From Pseudolabrys sp. (lineage in GTDB: Bacteria > Pseudomonadota > Alphaproteobacteria > Rhizobiales > Xanthobacteraceae), in assembly GCA_030684935.1 (NCBI GenBank), contig JAUXXH010000034.1, positions 1 to 64,000 on the forward strand: a stretch of 64,000 nt of DNA, written 5' to 3'. The position numbers and the translations under genes were made by a program. A model generated the notes under the pieces. That model saw only the letters and a program-made list of their open reading frames with translations, did not search any database and was not told the origin of the DNA. Of this stretch, positions 47,812-55,761 are shown one piece after another (the stretch's first letter is position 1; each line of letters begins with the position of its first letter).

Positions 47812-49572
47812 CTACACCAGCATCTTGCCTTCCTCGGTGATGGCGGAGTCGAGACTCTCCGCCGCGTCGCCGAGGATCATTTCGTTATGCGCGCGTCCCG
47901 ACGGAATCATCGGGAAGCAGTTTTCCTTCTGGTCGACGACGCAGTCGAACAGCACCGGCTGATCGATGTCGATCATCTCCTGGATGGCGGCATCGAGATC
48001 GCCGGGCTTGGAACAGCGGATGCCGACCGCCTGATAGGCCTCCGCCAGCTTGACGAAGTCGGGCAGCGATTCCGAATAGCTGTGCGAATAGCGGCCGCCG
48101 TGCAGCAGCTCCTGCCACTGCCGCACCATGCCCATGTACTGGTTGTTGAGGATGAAGATCTTGACCGGCAGCCGGTACTGCACCGCCGTCGAAATCTCCT
48201 GCATGGTCATCTGCACGCTCGCCTCGCCGGCGATGTCGATCACCAGCGCATCCGGGTGCGCCAGCTGCACGCCGACCGAGGCCGGCAGGCCGTAGCCCAT
48301 GGTGCCGAGGCCGCCGGAGGTCATCCAGCGGTTCGGCTCCTGGAAGCCGTAGAACTGCGCCGCCCACATCTGATGCTGGCCGACCTCGGTGGTGATGTAG
48401 GTGTCGCGATCCTTGGTCAGCTCGAACAGCCGCTGGATGGCGTATTGCGGCTTGATGATGTCCTTGGACGGCCGGTAGGACAGCGACTTGCGGCCGCGCC
48501 AGGCCTCGACCTGCTTCCACCAGCCGGCCATCGCCTTCTTGTCCGGCTGCTTGGCGTGGGCGCGCCACAGCTTCAGCATTTCCATCAGTACGTTGGCACA
48601 GTCGCCGACGATCGGCACGTCGACCCGCACGTTCTTGTTGATCGACGACGGATCGATGTCGACGTGGATCTTCTTCGAGCCCGGCGAGAAGGCGTCGATG
48701 CGGCCGGTGATGCGGTCGTCGAAGCGCGCGCCGATGCAGATCATGACGTCGCAATCGTGCATCGCCATGTTGGCTTCCAGCGTGCCGTGCATGCCGAGCA
48801 TGCCCAGCCACTGCGGATCGGCGGCCGGAAACGCGCCAAGCCCCATCAGCGTCGAGGTGATCGGGAAACCGGTCTGCCGCACCAGTTCGGTCAGCAGCTT
48901 GCTGGCTTCCTTGCCGGAATTGATGACGCCGCCGCCGGTGTAGAACAGCGGCCGCTTGGCACTCGCCATGAGTTCAACAGCGCGCTTGATCTGCTCGACG
49001 TCGCCTTCGACGCGCGGCTTGTAGCCGGTGTGCGGAAACTCGGTCGGCACCGAGTAGATGCCCTTGGCGAACTGGATGTCCTTCGGCACGTCGACCACGA
49101 CCGGGCCGGGCCGGCCGCTCGACGCGATATGGAACGCCTCGTGCAACACACGCGGCAGGTCCTCGATCCGCTTCACCAGGTAATTGTGCTTGGTGCAGGG
49201 CCGGGTGATGCCGACGGTGTCGCATTCCTGGAAGGCGTCATTGCCGATCAGGTGGGTCGGCACCTGCCCGGTGATGCAGACGATCGGGATCGAATCCATC
49301 AGCGCATCGGTCAGGCCGGTCACCGCGTTGGTCGCGCCGGGGCCGGAGGTCACCAGCACGCAGCCGACCTTGCCGGTCGAACGCGCATAGCCTTCGGCGG
49401 CGTGCACCGCGCCCTGTTCGTGCCGGACCAGGATGTGCTGCACCTGGTTCTGCGAAAAAATCGCGTCGTAGATCGGCAGCACCGCGCCGCCCGGATAGCC
49501 GAACAGATGCTTGACGCCCTGATCGGCCATGGCCTGGATCACCATCTCCGCGCCGGTCATTTCCCGTTCCAT
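47812..49572 (-). CDS. ilvB: Acetolactate synthase large subunit
   Basis: 586 residues. The N-terminal TPP domain has FGYPGGAVLPIYDAI and RHEQGAVHAAEGYARSTG with the catalytic Glu. The C-terminal TPP motif is GEASVQMTMQEISTAVQYRL (GDx26N-like; GEA replaces GDG), and FILNNQYMGMVRQWQ is typical of biosynthetic AHAS. It makes acetolactate/acetohydroxybutyrate with IlvN. The start at 49572 is preceded by AGGAAG. Transcription is probably controlled by the leader/attenuator at 49656-49769. Confidence 0.97.
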   Translation of the reverse strand: MEREMTGAEMVIQAMADQGVKHLFGYPGGAVLPIYDAIFSQNQVQHILVRHEQGAVHAAEGYARSTGKVGCVLVTSGPGATNAVTGLTDALMDSIPIVCITGQVPTHLIGNDAFQECDTVGITRPCTKHNYLVKRIEDLPRVLHEAFHIASSGRPGPVVVDVPKDIQFAKGIYSVPTEFPHTGYKPRVEGDVEQIKRAVELMASAKRPLFYTGGGVINSGKEASKLLTELVRQTGFPITSTLMGLGAFPAADPQWLGMLGMHGTLEANMAMHDCDVMICIGARFDDRITGRIDAFSPGSKKIHVDIDPSSINKNVRVDVPIVGDCANVLMEMLKLWRAHAKQPDKKAMAGWWKQVEAWRGRKSLSYRPSKDIIKPQYAIQRLFELTKDRDTYITTEVGQHQMWAAQFYGFQEPNRWMTSGGLGTMGYGLPASVGVQLAHPDALVIDIAGEASVQMTMQEISTAVQYRLPVKIFILNNQYMGMVRQWQELLHGGRYSHSYSESLPDFVKLAEAYQAVGIRCSKPGDLDAAIQEMIDIDQPVLFDCVVDQKENCFPMIPSGRAHNEMILGDAAESLDSAITEEGKMLV

Positions 49573-49655
49573 ACTCGTCTTCCTGATTGGCGCCCGATCA
49601 CTGCCGCTGGTCGGGGATCGTTGCGCGCTGGCCTGTCGTCGGTCGTGCCTTGCCC

Positions 49656-49680
49656 AATAAAAAAGGCCCGCGAAGGGCCA
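49656..49680 (-). terminator. Attenuator terminator in the ilvB leader
   Basis: On the minus strand the hairpin GGCCC-TTCGC-GGGCC is followed at once by TTTTTTATT. It lies 84 bp before the ilvB ATG and 30 bp after the leader-peptide stop. An upstream AGGGCT (49703-49708) could pair with the hairpin's 5' arm and prevent its formation, which is the antiterminator arrangement. Exact competing structures need a folding calculation. Confidence 0.8.
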
Positions 49681-49709
49681 ATGTCCGGACGCTTTCCTGG
49701 GGAGCCCTG

Positions 49710-49769
49710 TCAGGGCTGCCGAGGCTGCGTCCGAACCCTTACTACAAGAGTAATAATATTGCGCAACAT
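49710..49769 (-). CDS. ilvB leader peptide (attenuation control)
   Basis: 19-codon reading frame from ATG 49769 to TGA at 49710. It contains the run NIITLVVRV, with two Ile, one Leu and three Val codons close together, exactly the amino acids made by the downstream ilvB pathway. It is followed by a terminator hairpin. Two competing hairpins lie in the leader: gttcggacgc with gcgtccggac (10 bp, one G-U), and AGCCCT with AGGGCT. Ribosome stalling at the Ile/Val codons when those charged tRNAs are scarce would favour read-through. A longer in-frame start at 49808 exists. Confidence 0.85.
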   Translation of the reverse strand: MLRNIITLVVRVRTQPRQP

Positions 49770-49822
49770 TGTATCCGTCCGTACTTTCGTTGCGCGGTTT
49801 ATAGTCATGGTCAGGGTGGGGG

Positions 49823-50188
49823 TCAAGCCTGAATTACGCGCAGCAGCACTCGTTCAGGCAGGACCATGGCCTCCAGCGCACTTTTTAGCGCCGGAAGTTC
49901 GTCGCGAATGACGTCCCAGATCACCTTGTCGGATATGGCGTGATAGTCGTGCCGCAAAACATTGCCAATGCCGGCGATGGCGGGCCAGCGGATACGCGGG
50001 TACGCGGCTTTCATGTGCTCAGGGAGATGGCGGCTGGCCTCGGAAACAATTTCGATGCCGCGCTGGACCCCATGGCGAAGCAGCCAGTCTTTCTCGAAAT
50101 CGGCACTGCTCTTTCCCGCCACAGCCGACTCAATACCCCTGATCGCCGTCAGCATATCGTCAAGAATGGGTCCGGCCCTGCGAGCCAT
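49823..50188 (-). CDS. hepT: HepT-like toxin (DUF86)
   Basis: 121 residues, all-helical HEPN. The catalytic region reads GNVLRHDYHAI, which keeps the His-x-Tyr but has Gly where the usual RX4-6HXY Arg stands (another Arg sits directly before the His). The fold and the pair with MntA are typical of the HEPN-MNT module. It begins at the last base of the mntA stop (TGATG), so it is translationally coupled. The module sits upstream of the ilvB leader and reads in the same direction. Confidence 0.88.
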   Translation of the reverse strand: MARRAGPILDDMLTAIRGIESAVAGKSSADFEKDWLLRHGVQRGIEIVSEASRHLPEHMKAAYPRIRWPAIAGIGNVLRHDYHAISDKVIWDVIRDELPALKSALEAMVLPERVLLRVIQA

Positions 50189-50484
50189 CAGAACACGCGG
50201 ATGGCCGACCGCTCGATATCGTCGCGCAGCTTGGGATGAAGGCTGTCCCGGGTTGTCACGTCGACCGCCAGTCCCAGTTTGGCTTCCAGCAACAGCTTGA
50301 TATCCACCAGGTCGAGCGCATTGAACTTGCCAGCCGGGTCGTAATCGACGAACAGGTCAAGGTCGCTGCCATGCGCAGCCTCGTTCCGGGCCGTCGAACC
50401 GAACAGGTAAAGCGAGGTCGCGCCAAACGCTTTGATGGCGTCAGCATGGGCTTTCAAGGACCGGACGGCCTCATTCCTGTTCAT
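50188..50484 (-). CDS. mntA: MntA-like nucleotidyltransferase antitoxin
   Basis: 98 residues from ATG 50484. The minimal nucleotidyltransferase motif is complete: GSTARNEAAHGSDLDLFVDY (GSX10DXD). MNT proteins of HepT/MntA modules AMPylate the HEPN toxin and so neutralise it. The next gene (hepT) begins on the stop's last base. An upstream GTG at 50490 adds two residues and is less likely. Confidence 0.92.
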   Translation of the reverse strand: MNRNEAVRSLKAHADAIKAFGATSLYLFGSTARNEAAHGSDLDLFVDYDPAGKFNALDLVDIKLLLEAKLGLAVDVTTRDSLHPKLRDDIERSAIRVF

Positions 50485-50526
50485 ACACACAGTCTAGCCG
50501 AATTCAGACCGGCGCTGAACTGCCTT

Positions 50527-51453
50527 TCAGGTGGCCTGCCGCAACTGCGCTTCCAGCACCTCTTCGGCCTCAGCCGCCGGCGCCGATGGCCAGTCCTTCA
50601 TCTGGCCGCGGAACCAGGTCAGCTGCCGCTTGGCGTAGCGGCGGGTGTCCATGATGCCGCCGGCGGCGGCCTCGTCGAGCGAGATTTCGCCATTGAGATG
50701 CCGGATCAACCACGGCACGCCGTGCGCTTTCATGGCCGGCAGCAGCGGATTGAGGGAGCGCGCCGCGAGCGCCCTCACCTCGTCCAGCGCGCCGCCCGCC
50801 AGCATGGCGGCAAAGCGCGTCTCGATCCGCGCCACCAGCTCCTTGCGCTCGCAACTGACGAACAGCCTGACCGCGCGCGCCGGATCGACCGGCGCCGCCA
50901 TGCCGTCGCTGTGCCAGTCCGACAGCGACCGCCCGGTCGCCAGCACCACTTCCAGCGCCCGCGCGATGCGGGTGCGGTCGTTCGGCATCAGGCGATACGC
51001 GGTGACGGAATCGCGTTCGATCAGTTCGGCATAGAGCGGCCCGACGCCCTCGGTCTCGAGCCGCGTGCGCACCGCGGCACGGATGTCGGCCGGGATCGCC
51101 GGCACCGCCGCCAGCCCCGTGGTCAGCGCCTTGAAATAGAGACCGGTGCCGCCGACCACGATCGGCAAGCGGCCTGCGCCCGCAATCTCGGCGATCGCCT
51201 CGGCGGCATCGCGGCTCCAGCGCCCGGCCGAATAGATCTCGGCGGCGTCGACATGGCCGTAAAGCCGGTGCGGCACGCGCGCTTCCTCGGCCACCGTCGG
51301 CCGCGCCGTGATGACGCGCAGGTCGCGATAGACCTGCATCGAGTCGGCATTGACGACGACGCCGTTGTGCCGCTCGGCCATCGCCATCGCCACCGCCGAC
51401 TTGCCGCTGGCGGTCGGACCGGCGATAAGCACCGCCTGTTTGACCTCTGGCAT
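50527..51453 (-). CDS. miaA: tRNA dimethylallyltransferase
   Basis: 308 residues, the usual length. The P-loop is [18 protein letters not shown] (about 9-26); then [13 protein letters not shown] (about 32-44), [12 protein letters not shown] and the C-terminal [13 protein letters not shown] substrate-binding block. It adds dimethylallyl to A37 of tRNAs reading UNN codons. Its start is only 3 bp from the divergent serB start, so each gene's translation-initiation region lies inside the other's coding sequence. Confidence 0.95.
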   Translation of the reverse strand: MPEVKQAVLIAGPTASGKSAVAMAMAERHNGVVVNADSMQVYRDLRVITARPTVAEEARVPHRLYGHVDAAEIYSAGRWSRDAAEAIAEIAGAGRLPIVVGGTGLYFKALTTGLAAVPAIPADIRAAVRTRLETEGVGPLYAELIERDSVTAYRLMPNDRTRIARALEVVLATGRSLSDWHSDGMAAPVDPARAVRLFVSCERKELVARIETRFAAMLAGGALDEVRALAARSLNPLLPAMKAHGVPWLIRHLNGEISLDEAAAGGIMDTRRYAKRQLTWFRGQMKDWPSAPAAEAEEVLEAQLRQAT

Positions 51454-51456
51454 CGA

Positions 51457-52368
51457 ATGACCCAATCCGCTTCCCCCACTGCGACGCACGTCGCCACGCT
51501 GATCGCGCCGGCCGGCCGCCTCGACGCGGCCACGCTCGGCCGCGCCCGCGCCGCGCTGCCCGGTGCCGCCGATCCGTTCTGGCTGGCCGGCGGCACCGCG
51601 GCCGACATTCCCTTTAGCGCGGATGCCGGCGCCGACCAACGCGCCCTGGCCGACCATCTGCGTGGATTGCTTAGCGGCATCGACGTCGTCGTGCAGCCGG
51701 CCGCCGGCCGCCGCAAGAAGCTGTTTCTCGCCGACATGGACTCCACCATGATCGCGCAGGAATGCATCGACGAACTCGCCGCCTTTGTCGGCCTCAAGGA
51801 TCATGTCGCAGCCATCACCGAGCGCGCCATGCGCGGCGAGATCGAATTCGAACCGGCCTTGCGCGAGCGCGTCGCGCTGCTCAGGAACCTGCCGGTCACG
51901 ACCGTCAACGAGGTCATCGAGAAGCACATCACGCTGACGCCGGGCGCGCGCACGCTGGTGCAGACCATGCGCGCGCACGGCGCCTACACCTGCCTGGTGT
52001 CGGGCGGCTTCACGCTGTTCACGCAATCGATCGCCGCCATGATCGGCTTCGACGAGACCCGCGCCAATACACTGGTGCTCGACGGCGACCGGCTGGCCGG
52101 CACGGTGGTCGAGCCGATCTTCGGCCGCGACGCCAAGCGCGCCACCTTGATCGAACTGCGCACGAAGCTGGACCTGGCGCCGGACGACACGCTGGCGACC
52201 GGCGACGGCGCCAACGACCTCGCCATGATCGCGGAGGCCGGCCTCGGCGTCGCCTATCACGCCAAGCCGAAAGTTGCGCAGGCCGCCGCCGCGCGCATCG
52301 ACCACGGCGACCTCACGGCGCTGCTGTATGTGCAGGGCTACCGGCGGGAGGAGTTCGCCGAAAACTGA
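51457..52368 (+). CDS. serB: Phosphoserine phosphatase
   Basis: 303 residues. An N-terminal ACT-like region (about 1-80) is followed by a HAD domain with [20 protein letters not shown] (DxDxT nucleophile, about 87-106). Further motifs are [10 protein letters not shown] (motif II Ser, about 176) and [17 protein letters not shown] (motif IV, about 247-264). It finishes serine synthesis by hydrolysing phosphoserine. Its start is back to back with miaA. Its stop is followed after 20 bp by the left repeat of the GIY-YIG element. Confidence 0.95.
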   Translation: MTQSASPTATHVATLIAPAGRLDAATLGRARAALPGAADPFWLAGGTAADIPFSADAGADQRALADHLRGLLSGIDVVVQPAAGRRKKLFLADMDSTMIAQECIDELAAFVGLKDHVAAITERAMRGEIEFEPALRERVALLRNLPVTTVNEVIEKHITLTPGARTLVQTMRAHGAYTCLVSGGFTLFTQSIAAMIGFDETRANTLVLDGDRLAGTVVEPIFGRDAKRATLIELRTKLDLAPDDTLATGDGANDLAMIAEAGLGVAYHAKPKVAQAAAARIDHGDLTALLYVQGYRREEFAEN

Positions 52369-52388
52369 CGGCGGCGTGTTATAATGCT

Positions 52389-52422
52389 GTCATGGCCGGG
52401 CTTGTCCCGGCCATCCCGCTTA
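52389..52422 (+). repeat. 34-bp inverted repeat, left end of the GIY-YIG element (family A)
   Basis: GTCAT, stem GGCCGGG, loop CTTGT, stem CCCGGCC, ATCCCGCTTA. It is a perfect inverted copy of 52740-52773 and belongs to the same hairpin family as the repeats at 40.5 and 47.7 kb. Confidence 0.9.
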
Positions 52423-52435
52423 GGCAGGTCGGGCG

Positions 52436-52726
52436 ATGGCCGAGTACTACGTCTACTTTCTTTCCAGCCGGCCCGGTGGCGCCATTTACGTTGGCGTCAC
52501 CAACGATATCATTCGCCGCGTTCACGAGCACAAGTCTGGCGCCGTGAAAGGCCATACCCAACGATACAATCTGGACAACCTCGTCTACTTCGAGAGCTAT
52601 CCCGATATTCGCGACGCTTTGCAGCGCGAGAAGAACATCAAACACTGGCCGCGGGTGTGGAAGACCAGGTTGATCGCCGACAAGAACCCTGAATGGCGGG
52701 ACTTGTATGCCGAGATTGCGCGCTGA
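52436..52726 (+). CDS. GIY-YIG nuclease family protein
   Basis: 96 residues, a single GIY-YIG domain (URI type). The motif residues are visible: YVYFLSS (GIY position), IYVGVTNDIIRRVHEH (YIG position and catalytic Arg), and the metal-binding Glu in LQREKNIKHW. The active site therefore looks complete. Proteins of this size are common and often multicopy in Alphaproteobacteria; their function is unclear. It is bracketed by perfect inverted repeats 13 bp from both the start and the stop, as in a transposition cassette. Confidence 0.93.
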   Translation: MAEYYVYFLSSRPGGAIYVGVTNDIIRRVHEHKSGAVKGHTQRYNLDNLVYFESYPDIRDALQREKNIKHWPRVWKTRLIADKNPEWRDLYAEIAR

Positions 52727-52739
52727 CATCCTGTCCAAC

Positions 52740-52773
52740 TAAGCGGGATGGCCGGGACAAGCCCGGCCATGAC
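52740..52773 (-). repeat. 34-bp inverted repeat, right end of the GIY-YIG element (family A)
   Basis: Exact inverse complement of 52389-52422. It lies 13 bp after the GIY-YIG stop codon. Confidence 0.9.
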
Positions 52774-52832
52774 AAGCAAGAGCGCGACTGCGCCGCAGCG
52801 ACTTTCCCGGGCGCAGTGCGGCATGAATGGCC

Positions 52833-52884
52833 ACCCCCACCCGGCTCGCTGACGCTCGCCACCCTCCCCCTGCGGGGGAGGGAT
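52833..52884. repeat. Palindromic repeat (family C)
   Basis: cacccggctcgctgacgctc followed by the hairpin ccctcccc-ctgc-gggg-aggg. Same composite structure as 1366-1416. It lies just after the stop of the DegP gene on the minus strand and may end its transcript. Confidence 0.5.
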
Positions 52885-52890
52885 AAAAAG

Positions 52891-54408
52891 CTACTGCAGC
52901 GCCAGCGCCACGAAGCTCGGGTCGCCGTCGGCGTTGACCACCAGCAGCACCACGGCCTTGCGGCCTTCCTTCTTGAGCCGCTCGATGCGGCTTTGCAGTT
53001 CGGCCGCGGTGGCGACCGGCTCCTGCTGCACCTCGGTAATGACCATGCCGGGCACCAGCCGCTTTTCGGCCGCAGCGGAATTCGCTTCGACGCCGGTGAT
53101 CAGCACGCCCTTCACCGTATCCTTGACCTTGTGCTTCTTGCGCAGGTCGGGGGTGAGATTGGCGAGATCGAGGCCGAGCGCCTTGCGGACCGTAGACTTC
53201 TCCTCCGGCGCGGCGTCCTTCTTGGTGGCCAAGGCCGCCTGCTTCTCGCCGTCTTCGAGACGGCCAAGCTTGACGGTCAGCTTCTCTTCCTTGCCCTTGC
53301 GGACCACGATCACCTCGACATCCTTGCCGACCGCAGTCTCGGCCACGATCTTGGGCAGATCGCGCATTTCCTTGATCGGCTTGCCGTCGAACTGGATGAC
53401 GACGTCGCCCGGCTCGATGCCGGCGGGCTTGGCCGGGCCCTTGTCGTCGATGCCGGCGATCAGCGCGCCGCGCGGCGGCTTGATGCTCAGGCTTTCGGCG
53501 ATTTCTTCGGTGACCTGCTGGATGCGCACGCCGAGCCAGCCGCGGCGGGTCTCGCCGAACTGCTGCAATTGATCGATCACCGCCAGGGCGGTCTTGGCCG
53601 GCACCGCGAAACCGATGCCGATCGAACCGCCGGACGGCGAGATGATCGCGGTGTTGACGCCGATCACTTCGCCTTTGAGGTTGAACAGCGGCCCGCCGGA
53701 ATTGCCGCGGTTGATCGAGGCGTCGGTCTGGATGTAGTTGTCGTAAGGCCCGGAATTGATGTCGCGGTTGCGCGCCGAGACGATGCCCGCCGTCACCGTG
53801 CCGCCGAGGCTGAACGGGTTGCCGATCGCGACCACCCATTCGCCCAGCCGCAGCGTATCGGAATCGCCGAACTTCACCGCCTTCAGCGGCTTCTCCGGCT
53901 TGACGCGCAGCAGCGCCAGATCGGTCTTGGTATCGCGGCCGACCACTTCGGCCTTCAGCGTGGCGCCATCGTTGAGGATGACGCTGACTTCGTCGGCGTC
54001 GGCAATGACGTGATTGTTGGTCACGACCAGTCCCGACTCATCGATGATGAAGCCGGAGCCCAGCGAATTGACGCGGCGCGGCGACGGGGTGGCGCCCGGC
54101 CCGCCGGGACCGCCGCGCCGGTTCTTGAAGAACTCCTCGAAGAAGTCCTCGAACGGCGATCCGGGCGGCAGTTGCGGCATCGTCCCCTTGCTGATGTCCA
54201 CCGACTGCTTGGTCGAGATGTTGACCACCGCATCGATCACCTGCTCGGCCACGTCGGAGATGTTTTCCGGCCCCCGCGCCGTGGCCGGTGCGGCCAGCAG
54301 CGGCAGAACCATCGCGGCGGCGATGGCAACCGCCAGACCCGGACGCAAACCTGAACGCTTGGACGAAGGAATCTGACGGGGGAAAAGGCGCATGACGGAG
54401 GCGCGCAT
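52891..54408 (-). CDS. degP: Do-family periplasmic serine protease/chaperone
   Basis: 505 residues from ATG 54408. A signal peptide is near the start (GLAVAIAAAMVLPLLAAPATA). The trypsin domain has NNHVIADADEV (catalytic His), TDLALLRV (Asp) and INRGNSGGPLFN (Ser). Two PDZ domains follow (GIDDKGPAKPAGIEPGDVV; and VKGVLITGVEANSAAAEK). It degrades or refolds misfolded periplasmic proteins. It closes the hflK-hflC-DUF2065 run, so it probably responds to envelope stress. Family A and C repeats lie just downstream. Confidence 0.96.
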   Translation of the reverse strand: MRASVMRLFPRQIPSSKRSGLRPGLAVAIAAAMVLPLLAAPATARGPENISDVAEQVIDAVVNISTKQSVDISKGTMPQLPPGSPFEDFFEEFFKNRRGGPGGPGATPSPRRVNSLGSGFIIDESGLVVTNNHVIADADEVSVILNDGATLKAEVVGRDTKTDLALLRVKPEKPLKAVKFGDSDTLRLGEWVVAIGNPFSLGGTVTAGIVSARNRDINSGPYDNYIQTDASINRGNSGGPLFNLKGEVIGVNTAIISPSGGSIGIGFAVPAKTALAVIDQLQQFGETRRGWLGVRIQQVTEEIAESLSIKPPRGALIAGIDDKGPAKPAGIEPGDVVIQFDGKPIKEMRDLPKIVAETAVGKDVEVIVVRKGKEEKLTVKLGRLEDGEKQAALATKKDAAPEEKSTVRKALGLDLANLTPDLRKKHKVKDTVKGVLITGVEANSAAAEKRLVPGMVITEVQQEPVATAAELQSRIERLKKEGRKAVVLLVVNADGDPSFVALALQ

Positions 54409-54531
54409 GGGCGTCTGATCTCCAGGAAAGGGACAGTGCACTGCGACAGTGCCGCCCAATTCGCGGCGATTCAAGGGCTTCGGTCATCAATACAATGAGA
54501 GCGGATGATTCGACCGCCGTTATGCACGGCG

Positions 54532-54717
54532 CTATCCCCGCACCAGCCAGACCAGGGCCAGTCCGACCACGGCCGAACCGACGCCGATGACCCGCAACGA
54601 CGCCTCCGGCGTTTCCAGCACACTGGCCATCGCCCGCTTGGCGTGGGCCGGCAAGGCCGCAAAGATCAAGCCTTCGATGATGAAGACCAGTCCGAACGCG
54701 GCCAGAAAATCCGACAT
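54532..54717 (-). CDS. DUF2065 small membrane protein
   Basis: 61 residues with two spans: FLAAFGLVFIIEGLIFAALP and VIGVGSAVVGLALVWLVRG. This is the DUF2065 pattern, typically found just after hflC, as here (18 bp). It may stabilise HflKC or FtsH complexes; this is an inference from context. Confidence 0.9.
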   Translation of the reverse strand: MSDFLAAFGLVFIIEGLIFAALPAHAKRAMASVLETPEASLRVIGVGSAVVGLALVWLVRG

Positions 54718-54735
54718 GCTGACCGCGCTCTTTCT

Positions 54736-55761
54736 TTACCGGGCCGGCGCTGCCTCGGTTGCCGGCGCCGGTGCAGGAGTCGCTGCCGGCGTGGCCGCAG
54801 CCGGGGTCGGCGCCGGGGCGGCAGCCCGGGCTGCCGCAGGGGTCGGGGCTCCCGCCGGCGGCGCCGGCGCCGCGGTCACGGTGCCGTTCATGTTGCCCGA
54901 CGGATCGTTGAAGAAGCGGAAGAAGCTGGTATCGGGCTTGAGCACCAGCCGGGTGTCGCCCTGCCGCATGCTGGTTTCATAGGCCTGCATCGAGCGGTAG
55001 AACGAGAAGAAGTTCGGATCCTGACCGAAGGCATCGGCGAAGATCTGGTTCCGGATCGCATCGCCCTCACCGCGCAGTTGCTCGGAGGCGGAGGTTGCTT
55101 CGGCGATCAAGACCGTCACTTCGCGGTCGGCGCGCGAGCGGATTTCCTGGCCGCGCTGGGCACCTTGCGCCCGGAATTCGGCCGCTTCCCGCTGACGTTC
55201 GGTCTGCATCCGCTGATAGACCGCCTGGCTGTTCTGTTCAGGCAAGTCGGCGCGACGGATGCGGACATCGACCACTGTAATACCATACGACTTGGCATCG
55301 CGGTCGACCAGTTCGAGAATCCGGCTCATCAATTCGGAACGCTGGTCACGCACGACGTTGGTGAAGGTCGCCGCGCCGAGCACACGCCGCAGCGCCGAAT
55401 TGAGCAGGATGGCGAGCTGGGAGTTGGCGCCCTGGATCGAACCGAGCGTCTGATAGTAGCGCAGCGGATCCACGATCTTGTAGCGGGCGAAGGCGTCGAC
55501 CACCAACCGCTTCTGGTCGGAGGCGATGACTTCCTGCGCCGGGGATTCCAGATCGAGAATGCGCTTGTCGATGCCGATCACGTTGTCGATGAACGGCGCC
55601 TTGAAGCTCAGGCCCGGCTCACTGACCACGCGCACCGGCTGACCGAGGCGGACCACCAGCGCTTGCTGGGTCTGATAGACCGTGAAGATGGAAGCGTAGC
55701 CGACGATCAAGGCGGCGACGAGGATGACGACGGCAATTCCGCCGATGAAATTCAGCTTCAT
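54736..55761 (-). CDS. hflC: Protease modulator HflC
   Basis: 341 residues. An N-terminal membrane anchor (IAVVILVAALIVGYASIFTVYQT) precedes an SPFH/Band 7 domain (VVRLGQPVRVVSEPGLSFKAPFIDNV...). The C-terminus is an unusually long Ala/Pro-rich tail (about 300-341), which is low-complexity. HflKC forms a periplasmic-facing cage around FtsH and modulates its proteolysis. It starts by overlapping the hflK stop (ATGA). Confidence 0.95.
   Translation of the reverse strand: MKLNFIGGIAVVILVAALIVGYASIFTVYQTQQALVVRLGQPVRVVSEPGLSFKAPFIDNVIGIDKRILDLESPAQEVIASDQKRLVVDAFARYKIVDPLRYYQTLGSIQGANSQLAILLNSALRRVLGAATFTNVVRDQRSELMSRILELVDRDAKSYGITVVDVRIRRADLPEQNSQAVYQRMQTERQREAAEFRAQGAQRGQEIRSRADREVTVLIAEATSASEQLRGEGDAIRNQIFADAFGQDPNFFSFYRSMQAYETSMRQGDTRLVLKPDTSFFRFFNDPSGNMNGTVTAAPAPPAGAPTPAAARAAAPAPTPAAATPAATPAPAPATEAAPAR

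Larger units (their letters stand above)
52389..52773. mobile_element. Candidate REP-flanked GIY-YIG element
   Basis: A 385-bp unit: two perfect 34-bp inverted repeats with exactly one gene, a GIY-YIG nuclease, between them. The repeats belong to a hairpin family that occurs in four further copies in this window as two inverted pairs of similar spacing but without a gene. The arrangement parallels REP/RAYT units, with a GIY-YIG nuclease instead of a tyrosine transposase. Mobility is a hypothesis. Confidence 0.55.

Noticed and set aside
49770..49808. Longer start for the ilvB leader peptide at 49808
   Set aside because: Adds 13 residues without Ile/Val enrichment and has no ribosome-binding site; the shorter form matches known leader sizes. 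Not fully excluded.
47887..49911. 674-codon open frame on the plus strand
   Set aside because: Antisense of ilvB; no recognisable domain.
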